From contig OX336398.1 in NCBI GenBank assembly GCA_946902985.2, positions 234,132,556 to 234,196,555 on the forward strand: 64,000 bases of DNA, in the 5' to 3' direction. The notes beneath the pieces were generated by a model. That model had not been told where the DNA came from. It saw nothing but the letters and a program-made list of their open reading frames with translations, and did not search any database. Position numbers and translations under genes: made by a program. This document shows positions 32,401 to 43,400 of this stretch, one piece after another (the stretch's first letter is position 1; the number at the start of each line of letters is the position of its first letter). Origin of the DNA: Meconema thalassinum (lineage: Eukaryota; Arthropoda; Insecta; Orthoptera; Tettigoniidae).

Positions 32401-32870
32401 TACATTAAGCAACGAGCCTATAATGGAAATTATAAAACTCTCATACGCTCGTTTTATAAACAAACTCGCGTCTAAATTACCATTATAGGTGACTTGTATA
32501 CGACTGTTTATGTTCGACGATAATTATTATAAATATTTTATGTTCGAACATACATTTTCATAAATATCTGTCGAGATTTCGCCAGTTTTATGTACTGAAC
32601 AGAGCGCATGAGACGCAGAGAATGCCTTGTATTTGGCCATTGCCTCCTCGATTACCCTACTATGACACTAGGCCAGGCAGTGAAATTTAAATTAGAAGGC
32701 CGTGGAACTTAGCGCATCTAATTATCTCAATTGGTCAAACAACTGTTTCTTGAGCTCTGATTGGTGGGAGAAACTGTTTCATAATGAAAAATAGTGTTAT
32801 AATGAGCCTCATTATGATACAGTTTTCTGACATATGATAGTCAGGGTCGAACATAAAATACCTTTAAAGA
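32398..32870 (+). mobile_element. Repeat G
   Basis: Starts TAGTACATTAAGCAACGAGC and includes GCATACGCTCG-like and GACTGTTTATGTTCGACG blocks, TCGAGATTTCGCCAG, CTAGGCCAGGCAGTGAAA and GGTGGGAGAAACTG. It ends near AGGGTCGAACATAAA. Mirrors 10913-11402. Confidence 0.65.
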
Positions 32871-33159
32871 TATATTAAAGCAGCTTAATATATAAATTAA
32901 CATTACCACTATTTCTGTCTGTGAGGTAGTCAGCCCAGAGGTTGGTTGGGTGCTCAAAAAGTACCGCCATAGGCAACATTATAATGAGGCATACTATACA
33001 GGATGAGGAGTGAGGTAGTTTGCCATTGCTTTCTTCACTGAGTCAGAACAATACGTAGCACCGACCCTTTGAGTAGAACCCATTACAGTACACACAGGCA
33101 CTGACTGTGCCCTGAAGCCATTACTCAGCACCACTCATACCTCAGTAGTTTCCATATAA

Positions 33160-34000
33160 TCACAGCCATGAATAAGACTGAGACATCGGAGAAGAGCCAC
33201 ATTTTATCATTTTGAATGATCTTGTCGACTTCGTCGTTACGCGGGGGTCTGGCGTTATGTTACGGTGATGGGACGAAATGTACCCAGATGCACTGAGGTG
33301 TGTGACGTCATAGTACCGCTTGGTGCATGTGTTCCCCGACAATCTCTACTTCGTTAGTATAAGACAAAAATCCCCGATTCTTGGATGTCACGGATAATCT
33401 CGAGAAACACTGGATGGATTTTGATGCGGTTTTCACCATTCTGTAAAGGATATCTATAGGAAAGATTCTGTAGAAAATAATTTATGTATGATCAAAGGAA
33501 GCCAAGCAGTAACGATTTCAGTGAAAAGGTCGTAAACAAACTTGGCGTCCGTGCGCTTCTTAAGCTTACGCTGGGCAAACCGTTAAAAATATTAATATAC
33601 TATGAGCGTAAGAATTGGTCACCATGAAAAGTTCTACAATAAAAGTCCGCGAGGGCATATCTCTATCTTCAATACATCACCCACTATAAGTGTTTTTAAA
33701 CTGGATGGAAGGGGCACGTCCCTGCGCGCTCTGGTGAGCGTGCGGCATTCCGCGCGCTTAACCTTGTTTTGCCCTTGGTTTGCACTTGCCGTTCACGAAT
33801 AATTTGAAACAAGATAAGCAAGATAAGTATTATGCAGATAATTTTGTAACATGTCAAGAGCCTTTGGCTTCGAGCGAAACGAGAAGCCTCCAGCCATTCT
33901 AGCTTTTTTCAGCATTTGTAGCATTTAAAATGATACAAAGTCTAGTCTTTCAGACTGACTGTCACTTTCTTACTCTAGCCTGTGCCAACAGATAAATGCA
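33160..34000 (+). repeat. Repeat J, interrupted by a Helitron fragment
   Basis: Left part 33160-33342 (GATCTTGTCGACTTCGTCGT, GTGTGTGACGTCATAGTACC). Right part 33706-34000 (GTGAGCGTG, TTGGTTTGCACTTGC, TTCAGCATTTGTAGCATTT, AGTCTTTCAGACTGACTGTC). The uninterrupted copy is at 50690-51010. Confidence 0.65.
33343..33705 (+). mobile_element. Helitron I, 5' fragment
   Basis: Begins TCTCTACTTCGTTAGTATAA, then TCCCCGATTCTTGGATGTC and GCGGTTTTCACCATTCTG. It matches the 5' parts of 36673-37480 (minus) and 47175-49250. The 3' half and CTAG end are missing. Confidence 0.6.
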
Positions 34001-34384
34001 AACGTACTGCGTGCATTTCAAAATCCTTATTTTAATATTATTTAACCAGATCACTTAATACTATAAGTACGTTGACCTAATAAACCACCCACAAGGCTCT
34101 GACTTCTGTGATATATTTCACAAGATTTCTTCCCTTACTCTTATTGTTCAGAACTGGGACTTTATTCCTCAAACACTAAAATATTTCTATTATTACCATC
34201 AGACTCTATGATACAGCTGATTCTGCGGTCGATACAGGTTTACCTCGGCGACCTTATGGAGTATCGGGCTGTGATATTCTGCTGTTGTTAGTTCATCGTT
34301 TAATAACCTCCTACAAGATGAGCTTCAGACATTGCGTTGTCTCCTTGCCAGGTTAATGCATGCGGGATTTTAAAGGAAGAACGT
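34001..34384. other. Unassigned stretch
   Basis: Nothing recognised. Confidence 0.3.
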
Positions 34385-34455
34385 TATATATTGTGGTTCG
34401 AATTTCAGGTTAAAACGAAGCCTCGTGGCGTGTGATTGCTAGATTAATTGGTACG
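34385..34455 (+). mobile_element. SINE family E, degenerate fragment
   Basis: TTGTGGTTCGAATTTCAGGT, AGCCTCGTGGC and GGTACGTTAAAC follow the order of family E sequence at 45080-45150 with many substitutions. Confidence 0.4.
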
Positions 34456-34494
34456 TTAAACTAATTTTTTTTTATTATAAAACAGTAACTTTTC

Positions 34495-34735
34495 TAGGTT
34501 TGTGCCGTGTTTTGTGTGCGGTTTCGCCTAGGACACCAAGCTGGCTCATCAGCGGGCTCTGGGAGTCTCCGCCCGGACTCCCACAGAAGTGACGAACTGC
34601 GCGCCACCTCCCTTTATATTAGGTGCAACTGCACCACTTGACTGCGAGAACTAAAAGCTCAAGCAGCCTTAACCTCCCTATGAAGGCTTCCCAAAAGATG
34701 GTATATTGGCTTTCACGGCCAGTGAAATTTGTGCG
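34495..34735 (+). repeat. Repeat K
   Basis: Contains AGGTTTGTGCCGTGTTTTGT, CATCAGCGGGCTCT, GAACTAAAAGCTCAAGCAGC and CACGGCCAGTGAA. It lacks the second inverted arm seen at 31620-31690. Confidence 0.6.
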
Positions 34736-34739
34736 TCGT

Positions 34740-35108
34740 TTACTGTAGTAACTTAGGAACTTCATGTCTAACACAACGAGTGCACACCATCTCGCGACCG
34801 AGAGGCCTACTGAAAATGAAAATCCACAACCTGCTTTTAGTCAACAAATAGAAGGGTGCTGGAGATTAAGGTGATCCGGGAAATGGCTAAGATTTTCTTC
34901 ACCTTTCGTCCATCCCGCCCAGAAACATGGTATCCTTACAACTCTAACTACCAGGGCTAGGAGGATTTGTGAAGTGCCTTCTTTACAAGAAGAAATTAAT
35001 ACTGTACCTTGAGAACCAGCTTTGAGAGCAACGGTTATAGCAAAGCTTTGATTTCTACAGTTCTGAAACCAACGAATAATAATAGGACGTCAGTTGAGAA
35101 AAAGATGT
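34740..35108. other. Unassigned stretch before the minisatellite
   Basis: No gene or repeat family recognised. Confidence 0.3.
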
Positions 35109-36045
35109 AGAATTGATAACGAACAGTCTCTTCATTATCACCACCACGTGGTTGAATTGGTGACGAATAGTCTCTTCATTATCAGCTCCGCGTGGTAGAA
35201 CTGGTGACGAACAGTCTCTTCATTATCAGCCCTGCGTGGTAGAATTGGTGACGAACAGTCTCTTCATTATCAGCTCCGCGTGGTAGAACTGGTGACGAAC
35301 AGTCTCTTCATTATCAGCTCTGCGTGGTAGAATTGGTGACGAACAGTCTCTTCATTATCACCACCACGTGGTAGAATTGGTGACGTTCAGTCTCTTCATT
35401 ATCACCACCACGTGGTTGAATTGGTGACGATCAGTCTCTTCATTATCACCTCCGCGTGGTAGAATTGGTGACGAACAGTCCCTTCATTATCACCTCCCCG
35501 CGGTAGAATTGGTGACGATCAGTCGCTTCATTATCACCATTGCGTGGTAGAATTGGTGACGTTCAGTCTCTTCATTATCACCACCACGTGGTAGAATTGG
35601 TGACGTTCAGTCTCTTCATTATCACCACCACGTGGTAGAATTGGTGACGATCAGTCTCTTCATTATCACCACCACGTGGTAGAATTGATGACGTTCAGTC
35701 TCTTCATTATCACCTCCGCGTGGCAGAATTGGTGACGAACAGTCTCTTCATTATCACCACTGCGTGGTAGAATTGGTGACCAACACTCTCTTCATTATCA
35801 CCACTGCGTGGTAGAATTGGTGACCAACAGTCTCTTCATTATCACCACCGCGTGGTAGAATTGGTGACAAACAGTCTCTTCATTATCACCACCACGTGGT
35901 AGAATCTGTGACGAACAGTCTCTTCATTATCATCACCACGTGGTAGAATTGGTGACGAACATTCTCTTCATTATCATCACGACGTGGTAGAATTGGTGAC
36001 GAACAGTCTCTTCATTATCACCACCACGAGGTAGAATTGGTGGGG
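35109..36045. repeat. 44-bp minisatellite, about 21 units
   Basis: The unit runs ATTGGTGACGAACAGTCTCT then TCATTATCACCACCACGTGG then TAGA. Phase is kept almost without indels. Substitutions cluster at GAACAG/GATCAG/GTTCAG and CCACGTGG/CTCCGCGTGG/CTGCGTGG. Many units hold the palindrome CCACGTGG with an E-box CACGTG. No coding frame. Neighbouring units share variants, as expected from local turnover. Confidence 0.95.
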
Positions 36046-36102
36046 AACAGTTCAGTCGATAGGATATAGATATCTCTACTGTACTAGATATCCGGTCAGA
36101 AG

Positions 36103-36235
36103 AACCATGATTAATGGCGGGGGGACCCGATGCGCTGATCACGCGTCACCCTAATATCTGCAGGCCACATGTCTGGGCAGCGGTCGCTTGGTAGGCCTAG
36201 GCTCTTCAAGGGCTGTAGTGCCAGGTGTTATTATT
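36103..36235 (+). mobile_element. SINE family D, 3' part
   Basis: GGGGGGACCCGATGCGCTGA, TCACGCGTCACCCTAATATC, CTGCAGGCCACATG and CTGGGCAGCGGTCGCTTGG match the body of 41188-41771. The tRNA-like head is missing. It ends in a TTATTATTATT run. Confidence 0.75.
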
Positions 36236-36672
36236 ATTTACTGAACTAGATGACGAACAGTTGTTTCCATGCTAAGCATCGTGTGCACGCTAATTACGGA
36301 GGCACTTCAGCTGTACAACATAATGTTAATAATTTAAAAATTCATGCGAGTCCAACTTGTACATAATAACACGTAAGGTTACATCAGTCCAACAGATCTT
36401 GATGTTGTATGACGCGCCCTCTCTGCATGCAAGAGAGACAGAAATCAATAATTGTAGGATCTGGCGAGATTCCATCAGAGCTCTGCTCTACAACACGCGA
36501 ACGAAAAAAGGAAATGGTGCAAGCAGAAGCGGAAACTCTGAATCGACTGGCAGAGTTTGTTATTTTAAGCGTGTACTGCACGTTTTATAAATCTGGTGTT
36601 CAGTGGCCTTCATTTCATTTCAATAAGTAGATTGGTGACGGGAGTAGTCACAAGGTATTGTTTTATTTAATA
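36236..36672. other. Unassigned stretch
   Basis: Overlapping frames at 36357-36630 (both strands) show no motif; no gene supported. Confidence 0.35.
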
Positions 36673-37480
36673 CTAGCAACCTGCTACGGCTTCGCCCGGG
36701 AACAGTTATTAATGCATTACGTGATAAGCACTTTTTTTTCGATGTCAATGAAGTACGACCTATATCCATTTTACGTCTCGGCTTGATGGGTTAAAATCAC
36801 TGACTGGACTAATCATGGAGATGCATGTTCAACGAATTCTTATCAGACGTAATTTAAGAATGGTGAGCTGCATGAAACACAATTCCCCCCTCCGTCCAAT
36901 CTTAACTTGACCGTGTATTTTGGCGGAACGAAACGTTCACAGGCGATATTAAGAAAAGCCGAGTTGCACTTCCAGGGAAAATCCAACCACAACCACTCTT
37001 ATATGTAGTCTTAACTCAACACGACTCGACAGTTTGCTGCTGGCTGTAACTGGGTAATAGGCTCACCCCTAGCTAGCTCGTAAACTGTTGCCTCAGTAAT
37101 TGAATGGAGATTGTTGAAAGAAATGAAAACGTAAAAACACTTATAGTGAGCGAGGTATTGAAGATAGAGATATGCTCTCGGGGACTTTTTTGTAGAACAT
37201 TGCATGCTGAACAATTCTTACACTCATAGTATATTGATATTTTTAATGGTTTGCCCAGCGTAATCTTAAACAGTGCATGGACGCCAGGTTTCTTTTCGAC
37301 GTTTTCACTGAAATTGTTACTGCTTGCCTTCCTTTGATCATAAATAAATTATTTTCTACAGACACCTTCCTTGAGATATCCTTTACAGAATGGTGAAAAC
37401 CGCATCAAAATCCATCCAGAGGTTCTCGAGATTACCCGTGACATAAAAAATCGGGGACTTTGTTTTATACTAAGTAGAGA
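36673..37480 (-). mobile_element. Helitron I, complete non-autonomous copy
   Basis: On minus it starts TCTCTACTTAGTATAAAAC and ends with a GC-rich partial palindrome (CCCGGGCGAAGCC) shortly before CTAG. It is inserted between A and T (37481 and 36672). TC start, near-terminal hairpin, CTRR end, A/T target and no TSD are the Helitron hallmarks. There is no Rep/Hel coding. Its empty site near 37075 dates the TIR element in the second copy (47548-48811). Confidence 0.7.
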
Positions 37481-38004
37481 TTCCTCTTGAATGCAACGAG
37501 CAGGTTATTTCGAGCACAAAGAAACGCTATCATTATGTATTGCTTCCTTGATCACAAGGTTGCCATTACTGCCAAAGCTCACCATACTTCAAAAGTATTG
37601 CTTTGCAGTCGATCAATACAATTTTACTCAACTGTATTGCGTGTTTTCCCTAAACCTGAGTCTTCAAAGCAATCTGTGATTGGTAGTGAATGGTCAGGGT
37701 GGAGTTGAATATGAACTTTGGTCATTGAGCGATGTGGGTTCCGTTCTCGTGCAACTGATTGAGTGTTGACTGTACAACTAATGCGAGTTATTCATCAAAC
37801 ACAACGGAAAGATTGCTGTCGGAAACCTAAAATTGTAACCTCAATTGTAACATCATTTCGTTTGTGGTCGCCGCATATCATAGCCAGTGTGTTATTTTGA
37901 GTGACGCTTACACTAGTTTGATATGGATCAGAGTTCGCTACGCCACTTAGTTGTTCTAATACAGTATATGAGGTATCGGGAACAGTTATTTTTAGCATAC
38001 CTTT
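37481..38004. other. Unassigned stretch
   Basis: Frames at 37487-37708 and 37795-38016 show no family motif. Confidence 0.35.
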
Positions 38005-39120
38005 CACATTTTGCAAAAATTAAGAAAAAGTAGACTTATGAGATCGACCCGGGAAAATGTGTGTCTTTCTGTTTTGTCTCTCCTCCTGTCTGTCTGTCTG
38101 TCTGTCTGTCTATGTGTTCCCCCTATCAACTCCTAAACGGCTGCAGCAATCTATACCGGAACATCTCCATGCCATACTTGAAAATGATGTCAGTGCTACC
38201 AACTGATGAAAATCCGCAATTGAAATTTGATCTCCATGTTGAATACCTAGGAAGGTATAGGCCTACATGGGAGCTATTCCAAAATTGGCACACATATAGA
38301 TAATAACACTTCAGTTTAATTTTTTTAATTTTTAGGAGGCCATATATGACAGTATTGCCAAAATGATTCTAAGCCTACTGATAGGTCCAATATTTAAATG
38401 CATATAACTTCTACACTATCAATTGGATTTCAACCAAATTTTGCATGTACTATCTGTACATAGAAAGATACGACTGAGCGTATGCTTAAGAGCCAACAGG
38501 GCTGCCAACTGTTAATAAATGCTCTCTCTATTTATTTATCCAAATACCAATATATCAGAAAGTATGTGAGCCAACAGCTTTTAACTTTGCACACGTATAG
38601 TATCTGACATTCTAGATTAATTTGCAGTAACCAATGAACGTCAGTGCTGCCAACATGATTTAAGCCTGCTGATAGGTCCAAATTTAAAATACCAGTAAAT
38701 TTTATACTATCAAATAATGGAATTCATCAACAATTGGCACAACAACATATCATAATATTTCAGAGTATATCTGACCAACACATGCATGACATTGTTGCCA
38801 AAATGATTTTACGCGCGCTGATAGATCCAATGTCCAACTGCATGTAATGTCAATGCTATTCATTGGACTTCAACCAAATTTTCTATTGTGTACCTTAAGA
38901 GATGGAACTAAGAATATATTCAGTCACCAGGGCTGCCAACTGTAGTGCTCTATTAGGCTACATTATGTTCGGTGTATTTCGAACTAATTAGAAATTTCGA
39001 TATTACCAACTTAATTTCGGCATTATTCTAGATAGGTCCGTAATGATTAATAATATTGGCATGAATATTACATTTCAAGAAAAGTAGGCTCTTTAGTTCT
39101 TCACGGAACTTCTTGTTTTA
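38005..39120 (+). mobile_element. Helitron-like repeat F3 subfamily
   Basis: Starts with an A/T palindrome and AGTAGACTTATGAGATCGAC. It continues with a (CTGT)n tract at 38088-38111, then two to three diverged tandem units (TGCCAA-ATGATTT, CTGATAGGTCCAA, CTATCAATTGGA). It ends in the hairpin AGTTC-TTCACG-GAACT plus TCTTGTTTT. Ends match F copies, but the core is different. Confidence 0.6.
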
Positions 39121-39124
39121 TCGT

Positions 39125-39345
39125 ATGATGAAGTGATACATAGCTATTTACAAATATATACAGTAATAGATAATCTCAAGTTCGTAGTCTGAAATGATTA
39201 ATTTATAGCTGCAGATCCAAATGGAGAAACCAGTCAACAGCCTCTTGAGGTAGCCTGTGTAGATCATCCTGTGCACCACTGAAGGTTCTGTGGGGACAAT
39301 CGAGCGTTATGTGATCTACCAGGGGGCCCGTTTGCCACGTAAAAT
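39125..39345 (-). pseudogene. LINE ORF2 C-terminal fragment
   Basis: Minus-strand translation PLVDHITLDCPHRTFSGAQD, then LHRLPQEAVDWFLHLDLQL and a stop at 39203-39205. It corresponds to the Cys/His-rich end also seen at 9485-9727. Confidence 0.65.
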
Positions 39346-39569
39346 CTAGTTTTAGGTGTCCCGCATACATTAATGCCGTATGGAATGTCTGTTAACTGAT
39401 TTCCACAGGGGTCACACTGAACGCAGGCCGATTACGTCGGAATACGAAGGAATAACAATCGGACGGCTGCATGTTCCTCAGCGCTACCCGTCTAATGCAC
39501 CCCATTGCCTTTTGGAGCCTCGCATTTCAGAGCGTAATAGACTCATATGTCGTACAACAACATGACAGT

Positions 39570-39740
39570 GCTGGTGTATTCAGCATCGATGAGTACACGG
39601 ACATTACACTAATCTATGGAGAAGCTGGTCGTAATGCCGTTGAAGCTCGTAGACGGTAAACACTGGTGTTACCAAATAGACGTCTGCCGTCTACGCTCGC
39701 CAGCGAGGCCTCATACCCAGAATCTCTTCATGAACTCGCT
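39570..39740 (+). pseudogene. DUF4817-type transposase N-terminal fragment
   Basis: FSIDEYTDITLIYGEAGRNA and VEARR, a frameshift/stop, then LPNRRLPSTLASEASY. This fits the N-terminal helix-turn-helix (Y.D....YG...GNA..A.R.Y...PNRR.P) of these mariner-related proteins. No catalytic domain follows. Confidence 0.6.
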
Positions 39741-39878
39741 ATGCTGTTTCTTCCGTTCTTCTGTCCATTGTTTTCCAGAGGTCTATTTAACTTTCTCAAC
39801 GAAAGTGTGCTTTGCAACCAGGGTTCAAAAGGTCTTGCGATTCCTGATGGTATCTTCAGTCATGTTTATTTCTTTTAG

Positions 39879-40171
39879 ACCGACAGTAGTGGCTAAGCTG
39901 GCTAAAACGCTGCGTTAGGCCATGGGGCCAAGCTCTCTGCTGACTCGGTAGACGTGTGGGTTCGAGCCCCACCGTCGGCTGTCCTTGAAATAGTTTTCCG
40001 CGGTTTCCCCTTTTCAACACCAGGCAAATGCTGGGACGGTACCTTCTGACAGGCCACGGCTGCTTCCTTCCACTTCCTTGCCCAGTTTCTCATTCCGACG
40101 CACAGGTCACCCACGGGCGTCGAATAGAAATACCTGCACTTGGCCTCTCAGGAGGCCACACGACAAAAAAA
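39879..40171 (+). mobile_element. SINE family A3, full length (293 bp)
   Basis: The tRNA-like head has GTAGTGGCTAAGCTGGCTAA and GGGTTCGAGCCCCACCGTCG. Then the A-type core (TTTTCCGCGGTTTCCCC, GCCACGGCTGCTTCCTTCC) and its own 3' end (CTCTCAGGAGGCCACACG, A-run). A perfect 8-bp TSD TCTTTTAG lies at 39871-39878 and 40172-40179. A truncated relative is at 57379-57520. Confidence 0.85.
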
Positions 40172-40179
40172 TCTTTTAG

Positions 40180-40489
40180 GCACTGCTTGATCAACAAATT
40201 ATTGTTGTTATTCATTCATTTATTATTATGAAAGTCAAGGAGGTTAGATGTCTAAGCTCCTTCAACAATATAGCGCCTTCTAGTAGAGAAATGAGAAATT
40301 TTGTGTTGGCGGTAAATTCCGAGACTAATTTGGCCATTATGAACACGGCATACTGAATTCAAATGGGTTATTTGACATGCCAACATCGTTTGACATGGTG
40401 TCGTAATTTTTTCCGCCTTTCAAAAATCACTAGCCACGGCCAGGAGCGAACCTGCAAGCTTGGGGTTGGTAGTCCGACACGTTGACCAT
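40180..40489. other. Unassigned stretch
   Basis: TAGCCACGGCCAGGAGCGAA at 40431 followed by GCACGTTGACCATTCACCC-like text may be a decayed tRNA-like SINE head on minus; not assigned. Confidence 0.3.
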
Positions 40490-40615
40490 TCACCCACCGT
40501 GGCAATAGTGCTTAAAGGAACAACGAAATTTGTCATGCAAGCTACCCTTTGAGTGTCGAATAACAAAGCTTGCACCCGGCACCCGAGGCCATACGATATT
40601 ATTATTATTATTTAT
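40490..40615 (-). repeat. Interspersed repeat P
   Basis: Minus strand: a TAATAAT run, then CGTATGGCCTCGGGTGCCGG, GCAAGCTTTGTTATTCGA and CTTGCATGACAAATTTCGTT. Matches 51508-51615. Probably the 3' end of a retroposon, but the parent is not recognised. Confidence 0.55.
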
Positions 40616-41060
40616 TATTATAAACCCACAACAGCAAAACGACCACATATCATAGTCGTACAGAAAAGAATGATTTGAACCAACTGTGGTGTCTTGTGCT
40701 ACACGAGGTGTGAGTAGCCCTGTGCACAGATTATCATGCAAGCAGGCAGGGACGGGCCGGTGTCAGATAGAACAGGGGAGGAGAAATTGCCATAAATTAG
40801 CTGTCAGCAATCACTTCAATCTGTGCCACTAGAGTGTGCTGCTATTGTCAGGTGGCCCGCCCCCATGCGTGACGTGTTGTGACGTGGGTGGGTGGATGCA
40901 TGGGAGGACGGCATCATTATCTTCTCTGTAACAAGATAGCCTCTTCATTAGGGGAAACTCAACATTTCTTCTTCTGAGTAGTTATCCTATGACACAGTTA
41001 TATACAGCCGTATCCAGTATCTGCCAATGGCTGTTGTCGTCGGTGTAGGAACCACGTTCA
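40616..41060. other. Unassigned stretch
   Basis: No gene; a GTGACGTGTTGTGACGTGGG direct duplication lies near 40868. Confidence 0.35.
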
Positions 41061-41187
41061 TCACTTCAGTCGCATAGTTGGTAGCATGGCTTCTATGCCC
41101 AAGATCGCAGAAACCCGGCCGAAGTCGTCGGATTTTTTAAGAGCGTTAAAATCATTCAATATGCCTTTCTTCGGAGGGGAAGTAATA

Positions 41188-41771
41188 TATATTTTTTTAC
41201 ATTCGAAATGAGCCACTATGGACTACGGAGTAACAATCAAAATCAATGTTTCGTTCTAGATCGTCTGCCAGCTTTGATGTCCTGCCAGTATCTCTTGAGC
41301 CCATCACTCAGCGCCTTCTTCCGATCTTCTGAAAGAGGTCCCCTCCGTCATTTGGGTTCTGCCCCTACCTTAAATCTCTGGTAATTTTTGATTAGGTGTC
41401 TGAATTCACACCTGTTCATAATTTTGCAGTAATATTAATACACAAAAAAACAACAAAAAATAGTCAACCCCTGGCACTATCCAGCCCATGACGGGCTCAG
41501 GCCGACCAAGCGACCACTGCCCAGCCATTTGGCCTGCAGATATTGGGGTGACGCGTGATCAGCGCGTCGGGTCCCCTCGGCCGTTAATCTTGGTATTCGT
41601 GATCGGGGCGCTGTCTCAATGTCAGATAGCTACTCAATTGTCCTCACGAGGCTGAGTGCACCACGTTCCAACCCTCGCGTCAGTTTTAAAATCCCTGACG
41701 GAGCCGGGGATCGAACCCGGGGCCTCCGGGTGAGAGGCAGGCGCGCTACCCCAACACCACGGGGCCGGCGT
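41188..41771 (-). mobile_element. SINE family D, 584 bp, tRNA-Glu-like head
   Basis: The minus-strand head GGCCCCGTGGTGTTGGGGTA and GGTTCGATCCCCGGCTCCGT has strong A and B boxes and an anticodon region CCTCTCA (CTC, Glu-like). The body has CTCAGCCTCGTGAGGACAAT and ACCCGACGCGCTGATCACGC. A long 3' part without family resemblance ends in an A-rich/TATATAT run and may derive from a LINE. AAGTAATA flanks at 41180-41187 and 41772-41779 form the TSD. Confidence 0.8.
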
Positions 41772-41779
41772 AAGTAATA

Positions 41780-42008
41780 ATAATAATAATGTTATTAACT
41801 TTACGTCCCTTTTAACTACTGTGGCTTTTAGAGACGCCGGGGTGCCGGAATTTTGCCCCGAAGGGGATCTTTAACGTGCCAGTAAATCTACTGACACGGC
41901 TCCCTCGAATTTGTGCACCCTCAAATGCCAGCTGACTGCGCCAGGATACGAACCTGCAACTTAGGGCCTAGCAAGCGAGAACGTTACCGCTGAGTCACGC
42001 AGCCAGTC
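41780..42008 (-). mobile_element. SINE family C inside SINE B
   Basis: Complement of the 11640-11909 family: TTTACGTCCCTTTTAACTAC, CCGAAGGGGATCTTTAACG, GCCAGCTGACTGCGCCAGGA, GAACGTTACCGCTGAGTCAC. The TAA tail adjoins the D insertion. Confidence 0.85.
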
Positions 42009-42204
42009 CCGGAGGGTCCAATGTCATAGATTTATGGCATCTAAAAGAACATTCCACTAATAAAACCTATGTGAAGCTATATTTGCAGGTTAGATTTCGT
42101 TGAAACGCTCTATCAAAGTTCGAACGTCCACCACTAGGTGCCAGTGACATATAGTAGCGAAAGTTGGAACTACTTGAAATTTAACGGAACTTGTAGCTCA
42201 CCCC

Positions 42205-42514
42205 ATGGGTGACCGCATTGAAGCAGCTACAGCCTCCAGCCTCACGGACACTCCCGGCACTAAACTCCATACGATAAATCAATAAAACTCATGAAGAATT
42301 ACTGGATTTCTACCTATACGAACTAAGCAGTGTTAGCTAATACATACTGTACACCCCTAGTTCTTGTCACGAACTGTGAGAATAGTCACGCATCAATAAT
42401 ATTTATCGAGGGCAATCGTTTTGCCAATTTGCTTACTCTCATAATAACAAGGTATATTTTGTATTTCACATGTTGGTAATGGTAATGTGACGGCAATGTG
42501 TGCGCCTCGGTAAC
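42205..42514. other. Unassigned stretch
   Basis: No gene or repeat recognised. Confidence 0.3.
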
Positions 42515-43015
42515 AGGTTGGTTGGTTTCTCAGTTTAGGAGCTGCGGCATCTCGGTCATGTAGCCCCGTGTACTTTGGGTGTGTGTAGAATCTGTCTGAT
42601 AACCGGTGTTAATTGTGATGACTGTATTAGTGTGTGTTATCAGTTTTTAATTCAAGTAAGGACTGCAGACAATAATTTCATGTAGTTCCTATTTTCGCCA
42701 CCAAATGCTACCGTCCACGACACCTAGCTGGGAACTTTGCTACTACTAGATGCCATCGTAACCAGCGCCCGGTGACGAACGTTGGAACTTATGAGCATTA
42801 ATCAAACCTACTCTACAAATTTTGGCTTCACGCAAGTGGAAGGTTCTTTTACATGCCATAAATCTATGACATGGGACCGCCGGCTTTACTTCCACTCGGA
42901 AGGAAGGCATACTTAGGGTTTTTTAACGCTCCTTAAAATTCCGACGAATTTGGCCGGGTTTGAACCCGCGACCCTGGGCATAGAAACTCAGCATGCCACC
43001 AACTGTATTTTCGGA
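42515..43015 (-). mobile_element. SINE family B, near full length
   Basis: Tail (GGTTGG repeats, GTGTACTTTGGGTGTGTGTA) at the left. Body (CCTATTTTCGCCACCAAATG, CCATAAATCTATGACATGG) and head (GGCCGGGTTTGAACCCGCGA, CTCAGCATGCCACCAACTG) follow to the right. No clean TSD. Confidence 0.85.
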
Positions 43016-43044
43016 ATGTCCGATGAAAGAGACGTTGTTGGTTA

Positions 43045-43400
43045 AAGGGTCTTAATTACCATTATAGGCGAGTTGCATACGACTGTTTATATCCGACGAT
43101 AATTATAACTATTTTATGTTCGAACATAAATATTCATAAATGTCTGTCGAGATTTCGCCAGTTTTATGTACTGAACAGAGCGCATGGGACGCAGAGAATA
43201 CCTTGTATTTGACCATGGCCTCCTCTAATACCCCACTTTGAGACTAGTCACGCAGTAAATTTAAAAATAGGAGGCCGTGGAAGTCAACGCAGGTCCGATG
43301 CTCTCCTTATCTAATTGGTCACACATCTGTTTCTTGAGATGTGTTAGGTGGGAGAAACTGTTTCATAATGAACAAACGTGTTATAATGACCCTCATTACC
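43045..43400 (+). mobile_element. Repeat G, 5'-truncated
   Basis: Starts at CTTAATTACCATTATAGGCG and contains TTGCATACGACTGTTTATAT, GTCGAGATTTCGCCAG, GGAGGCCGTGGAA and GGTGGGAGAAACTGTTTCAT. Confidence 0.65.

Larger units (their letters stand above)
41066..42204 (+). mobile_element. SINE family B, split by two nested SINEs
   Basis: The 5' part (41066-41187) runs to GGAGGGGAAGTAA. The 3' part (about 42009-42204) resumes CGGAGGGTCC, ATGTCATAGATTTATGG and GTGAAGCTATATTTG. The gap is filled by SINE C (minus), itself bordered by SINE D (minus). The order of events is B first, then C, then D. Confidence 0.8.

Noticed and set aside
35109..36045. Regular 44-bp array as a CRISPR
   Set aside because: There are no unique spacers; the whole unit is repeated, so it is a minisatellite in a eukaryotic genome.
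41700..41771. Functional tRNA-Glu gene on minus
   Set aside because: The tRNA-like stretch continues directly into a SINE body without a Pol III terminator and the unit has a TSD.
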